64,000 nucleotides of DNA, taken from NCBI GenBank assembly GCA_035578155.1, contig JAPWDM010000016.1:2831001-2895000 (forward strand), written 5' to 3'. Shown here one piece after another: positions 59,993-64,000 of the stretch (within the stretch, counting starts at the first letter, position 1; each line of letters opens with the position of its first letter). Made by a program: the position numbers and the translations under genes. The stretch comes from Brachynemurus nebulosus. Lineage: Eukaryota > Arthropoda > Insecta > Neuroptera > Myrmeleontidae. Under the pieces are notes generated by a model. The model was not told where the DNA came from. It saw only the letters and a list, made by a program, of their open reading frames with translations, and ran no database searches.

Positions 59993-60895
59993 CCGTAAAA
60001 CCGTCTAGACCCGGACAGGGGGTCTAGACCCGGACACTTTGCACCAATCTTCAAATTAAATAATTTCTACATTAACCTGCAACATTAAACATTTGTTCTT
60101 GACGTCATTAGAGAGAGAAAAACATCCTCTAAACAGCTGTACCAATAAAAACTACGGATTTCAACATTTACTATCTCATTTTACAGGATTACTATCCTAC
60201 AGTTTTTCAAAGAAATAAAATGTGTGTAATTGACATGTAATTTTCGTCATAATTGTTATATTGTTTTAGTTTTGACATGTATGTGTTCAGAATTTTATCG
60301 CGCATCATTTAATGATGTTTGAAGTTATATTCGATGTATATATAAAAAAATACATGCTATATACATATGTATATCCGTCTAGACCCGGACACATCAGTTT
60401 ATTACACTATGGCCGCGATTCGCACCAGCTGTAACTCCCACCATCCCTACGTTAATATTCCGCCCAGAATTACGCGGTTTATGCCTCCTTCTGGTGTCAT
60501 ATCGTATGTTTACTTTATAGAGAGGCATACTATGCATTGCCCCCTATCCCTTCCCACAAAATATTTTGAAGTCTTTGACAGGTTCAAAGACATCAGACGA
60601 TATAAAACACTGTCCCAAACCTGACGGCAGAGGTTAGTTTGCATGTTATTACATTATTTAAATAAGTGTCCGGGTCAAGACGGATTTGGGGTGTAGACCC
60701 AGACACTTACTAATTATTTTTTATTTTTTTTATTTTTACTTATAATGAAACAAATAGGTCAGGGATATAACAAATAATATACGCTCTTTCTAATGGTAAT
60801 ACTTTTAATGGTGATATCTATGAAGGAAACATGTATAAACATGAAACTATACCAAAAAAATGTAAAAAAGTGTCCGGGTCTAGACGGTTTTACGG
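59993..60895. mobile_element. TIR element with TA duplication (TIR CCGTAAAACCGTCTAGACCC)
   Basis: 25-bp perfect TIRs, flanked by TA (59991-59992, 60896-60897); H1 is restored exactly when it is removed. The motif GTCTAGACCCGGACAC also occurs inside, near 60021 and 60375, and inverted near 60665. The open frame at 60367-60624 is probably chance. Confidence 0.88.
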
Positions 60896-61414
60896 TACGG
60901 TAACTGTGGGTAGAATTCTGAATTATTACATCGCGTCATTTAAAATGAATTTATTGAAATGTTAACTACAAGTCAGGAAAAACGTAACGTCTGTGCACAT
61001 TTTTATAATACTGCACAATTTTCAAATGTAGCTATGTGGTGCAACTGATTGTACCTATATTAAAATTCAGTCACCAGGTGAAAATCGTGCTGAAGTGTTT
61101 AGAAATAGAAAAGGTTTTTATTCCATTAACACTCAAATAGTTTGCGATGTTCAATTGCACATTATGGGTGTAGTTGATCGATTAGCAGGAGGTACCTACG
61201 GGCTACGACAGCAGAATTTTTGACAATTCTTTTATTTTTTATTTTATAGTTTATATCGTCAGTCTCTTTGCATTCAGTTATTTTTAAATATTTTCTAAAT
61301 ATTTCTAATAAATTATATTTTTCATTTTCAATAAAATTTCCGCCACGATCTCTTTTTTTCGATTCCATTGAACTTTTTACTTTGATCAGTTTTATATTTA
61401 TCAATTTTATAATA

Positions 61415-62508
61415 GGCATGATGACAGTAATAAAGAATTATTGAAATTATATATTTTTCTAATGAAATAGGGTTCATAAATAATAAAAAACGTATTAATT
61501 TTTATTTTTTATTTTATTATTAATTTTTTTTTAGTAAAATAAAACGACAAATTACAACTGTCCGCCATGTTAGATTGAACACAAATCATAATAAACTACG
61601 TCACGTCTATGTAAACAATATTTCGTTGAATTTTTTAGGGAATTTTTTGAATTGAAGGGATTTACTAAGGCAAATAGTTTCAATTTACCAAAAATTGATT
61701 TGCTAATGCTGGGAGAGTTTCTTGCATCAAATAAAGACTTTTGCTCAGCAGAATTTAGAAATGTTAAAACTTCAACGTAAGTACATCAATATTCTTAAAA
61801 AAAAAATGACTTCAAAATCCGTGAAATATGCTTTTTGTTTGCTCTTATTTGTACTTCATGACAAGTACAAATATTACAGGCTACATTATTTATTAATAAA
61901 GTACCCATTAAGATAAATAATTGTGAATAATCAAAAGATGAAACATAACTTTAAAAAGCATCAAAATTATTGAATTTAGACATCAAACAAAATTATTATG
62001 CATAGAATATTTTAGAATGTATGAAATGAAGTAAAAACTTACGTCAAAGTGATCTTCACAAAAATAAATTTGAGAATTTAGACAAACAGCTTTTGGATCT
62101 CGCCGTGCAAGATTAAGTCACTTAGTGCGCATTTTTTTTATGTGGAACGTAAACAAATAACTTGCTAGAATTTTTTATTGATGTATTTCCACACTGAGGG
62201 ACTGCACACCACTTATAAACCTTAGTATTCATATTTGTAACAAAAATCAACTAAATTCTTCTAACTCAAATTCAACACAATATACAGTTGCTTTATATTT
62301 GTGTATCCAACCAATTGATTACATAGACGTGACGTCACAGCAGACGCCATGACATAATCGAGCGTTTTGACGTGCATTTCGAAATTAATAATTAAAATGA
62401 CAATTTTATACTAATAAATCGATTTCTTTTTTAAAAATAAGATTTTTTTTGTTTAAGTAGATATTTCTGAATCTCGTAGAAGAGTTTTTAAAAATTCGTC
62501 ATCATGCC
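61415..62508. mobile_element. TIR element in H1 (TIR GGCATGATGAC)
   Basis: GGCATGATGAC at 61415 is inverted at 62498-62508, flanked by TA. A second inverted pair, CGTCACGTCTATGTA (about 61599) with its inverse near 62323, lies inside. No transposase. Confidence 0.75.
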
Positions 62509-62697
62509 TATTGTCGTACGGGTAGCTATGGTTTCAAATTTCAAACTGGAATGTAGTTTTGGGTATTTTAGTTTAATTTCTTGTTAACTAACTAACTGAA
62601 CAATTAGTTTTATAATATCCAGTTTTAGTTTAACAGTTTGTTAGATTTAACAGTCTGTTAGCTAACAGACCGTTATCTTTTGCTTTATAATATTGGC

Positions 62698-62890
62698 ACA
62701 AATTCTTTTAAATGTATATATGCTATACTATATGAGATCCGTCGCCAGTAGTTAACTATATAACCGATTTTGAAAATTTTTCCACTGAGAGAGCTAAACT
62801 ATTTTAGATGGATACAGGTTGTTGTATGAGATCCGCCAGTGTCCAATCTTTGGAAATTCACTATGTTATGCTGAGACAAGGGTATTTAAT
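62698..62890 (+). repeat. 120-bp minisatellite units flanking the Harbinger stack (right)
   Basis: AACCGATTTTGAAAATTTTT and AGATCCGCCAGTGTCCAAT continue the array of 48241-48448; the same ending is seen near 16915-16930. Confidence 0.75.
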
Positions 62891-63482
62891 AATATGCTTA
62901 AATTGCTCTATTGAAATTAGGAGTTGCTCCAACAAGAACTTAATTATTTAGTTAGTTGTTTACAAATAAAATTTTTCGCAAACTCTCAGTTTGCTCCATC
63001 TAATTTAAAACGTAAATATAATTTTTCTGAATAGTGATTAAAATGTATTCGAATATAATATTTATAATGAGGCAGCTATTAAAAAGTATAGGCAATTAGA
63101 TCTACATTGTGTTTGAGCTCCCGCTAGTTTTAAATGCAGTGATAATATACAAAAAGACGTTATTGTTAGTATTTTTTATGATGGTAACTTTAAAAATAAT
63201 AAATAACGGTTTTTCTACTTCAAATTTCTGTGTGCAGCTCTCTAAATAAAATAATATATTAATATCCAGTGGTAATACGTAGAATTATGAAACATTTGAA
63301 ACAAATTCAAATATTCTAGTTAGTAATAATGTCACTAGTATTATTATTATTAAGGTAGTCTTACATTTGTATTTTTATATCAGGATTATCGAAAGTTACT
63401 ATGAGAATTGAGGCAGACTAGTATTTTTATGAAAAAACTATTGTAGTGAAAACTTCAATTACTAATTATTAAATTACTAAAT
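62891..63482. other. Intron sequence next to the STAS exon
   Basis: AT-rich, no element recognised and no SLC26 coding match; a candidate stretch of unduplicated intron. Confidence 0.4.
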
Positions 63483-63484
63483 AC

Positions 63485-63839
63485 CTGATGGAGCTGCCAT
63501 AAGTATAACAATATGTAGATTATGGAACGATTTTGCAATATCAGTAAGTAGCTTGACGCCGGCTGGATCGATATAACTAACAGCTGAAAAATCCCAGATA
63601 ACAATCTGAAATGGAATTAAACATTCTGGCCGAGTATATTGAAAGTCTTCATCAGCTGATGTTAGTTTTGTCGATTTTACGTAAATTCCATGCGACTGTA
63701 ATTCGAATTTTCTTGCACGTGCTACTTTTAAAGGATTGATTTTTAATGACTTATATAAATTATGTTTGAAGCCTTCCACCTGAGCAAAACTCAGTCCTCC
63801 AGCATAGTGGAAAATTTTTATATCAGGTATTTCTTTGAC
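63485..63839 (-). CDS. SLC26-type anion transporter, exon with most of the STAS domain
   Basis: This exon starts after the acceptor TTTTTAAG at 63847-63840 and ends at CCATCAG followed by donor GTATTT (63484 downward), in phase 1. It encodes the start of STAS (IPDIKIFHYAGGLSFAQ), the variable loop (about residues 35-80 of the exon) and the core strand-helix FSAVSYIDPAGVKLLTDI, which matches the SLC26 pattern 'DxSxVxxIDxxGVxxL'. Domain order and spacing fit insect prestin-like/SLC26 proteins. The STAS domain is cytoplasmic and regulates transport. The open frame runs only six bases past the donor before a stop, and the missing STAS end is found in the exon at 39165-39035. That supports use of the donor. 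Confidence 0.88.
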
Positions 63840-63902
63840 CTTAAAAAGAAAAATCAAGAAGGTTCAAAAGATGACTTTCTTTTTTTCCTGAATAAAACTT
63901 AC

Positions 63903-64000
63903 ATTTAAATGAGTTTTAGTATCCAAATAAATATCAGTTTGACGAAGTTGGCCCATTAAACAAGTATGCGGTTTCATACCGTACGCAATTAGTGCTAAAA
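63903..64000 (-). CDS. SLC26-type anion transporter, exon (partial at window edge)
   Basis: The minus strand is open from the window edge to a donor GTAAGT at 63902-63897. It encodes the stretch just before the STAS domain, including GMKPHTCLMGQLRQTDIYLD. In SLC26 proteins this linker has the form 'LGxxxxTDIYxD' and joins the last membrane helix to the cytoplasmic STAS domain. The exon ends in phase 0 and joins the next exon (63839 downward) over a 63-bp intron with GT and AG borders. SLC26 proteins are plasma-membrane exchangers or channels for sulfate, chloride, bicarbonate or related anions. Substrate cannot be told from this part. The rest of the gene, including the transmembrane core, lies beyond the window. 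The family call is firm because all three exons match in order. Confidence 0.85.

Larger units (their letters stand above)
48449..62697 (+). mobile_element. Harbinger element H1, broken into six pieces by later insertions
   Basis: The left end is GGGCCAATATTATAAAACTA (48449); the right end is TTTATAATATTGGC (62697). The element's own sequence is 48449-48599, 49856-50142, 58277-58291, 59847-59992, 60896-61414 and 62509-62697, about 1.3 kb in total, the size of the other two copies. The order follows the uninterrupted copy at 56366-57638. The intervening blocks are the second Harbinger, the foldback and three TIR elements listed separately. The 60896-61414 piece holds transposase-derived sequence (FRNRKGFYSINTQIVCDVQ) with frame breaks. 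Confidence 0.85.
39166..63484 (-). other. Giant last intron of the SLC26 gene, filled with nested transposons
   Basis: The interval between the two STAS exons is 24,319 bp with GT at 63484-63483 and AG at 39167-39166 on the minus strand. I found no further SLC26 coding sequence inside it. Almost all of it is accounted for by the mobile elements listed separately, including a Gypsy retrotransposon, three Harbinger copies, Helitrons, foldbacks and several MITEs. The pol and transposase reading frames in it are mostly on the opposite (plus) strand. Confidence 0.8.

Noticed and set aside
60367..60624. 85-codon frame inside the TA-flanked element
   Set aside because: No motif recognised, and it begins within an internal copy of the terminal motif; probably chance.
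61162..61419. 85-codon minus-strand frame at the Harbinger/TIR-element border
   Set aside because: Crosses an insertion junction and is antisense to transposase remnants.

Overview
This is a very AT-rich eukaryotic nuclear window, almost certainly from an insect. The evidence is one spliced SLC26-type anion transporter gene with a 63-bp intron, a Ty3/Gypsy element of a type common in arthropods, insect-style Helitrons, hAT, Harbinger, piggyBac and pogo elements, and a minisatellite carrying the insect telomere-like word GGTTAGGTTAG. I cannot name the species or the order. No rRNA, tRNA or CRISPR array was seen, and bacterial features are absent.

The only host gene I can support is on the minus strand. 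Its last three exons are at 64000-63903 (cut by the window edge), 63839-63485 and 39165-39035. Together they encode the end of the membrane domain and the cytoplasmic STAS domain of an SLC26 anion transporter. The last two exons are separated by an intron of about 24.3 kb (39166-63484), and that intron is nearly all mobile elements.

Layout. 1-9.2 kb: a Helitron with both ends, a second degenerate Helitron, a TA-TSD MITE, several strong hairpins, and a ten-copy 73-bp minisatellite. 8.7-24.1 kb: a dispersed repeat family of about 1.75 kb (called family A here) associated with (TA)n arrays. One copy is split by a TIR element that itself carries a LINE. This stretch also has a hAT element splitting a (TA)n array, a 120-bp minisatellite and a pogo-type transposase pseudogene. 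24-39 kb: a second pogo-type transposase broken by one stop codon, a 9.2-kb block bounded by inverted repeats with possible but unidentified exons, more MITEs, and the fourth long family A copy.

39-63.5 kb (the SLC26 intron): a palindromic MITE, a piggyBac MITE, a foldback with a hAT inside, two inverted Helitron copies, then a Harbinger element (48449-62697) that has been a target again and again. Its six remaining pieces add up to one ordinary 1.3-kb element. Between them sit a second Harbinger, a 1.9-kb foldback (which itself holds a young Gypsy and a third Harbinger) and three further TIR elements. The two foldback arms act as empty-site controls for the Gypsy and Harbinger insertions, so the order of events can be read from the sequence alone.

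No transposon here looks fully intact. The Gypsy has a nonsense codon, a 3' frameshift and a Lys at the integrase catalytic Glu. The pogo genes each have one to three disabling changes, and the LINEs are 5'-truncated.
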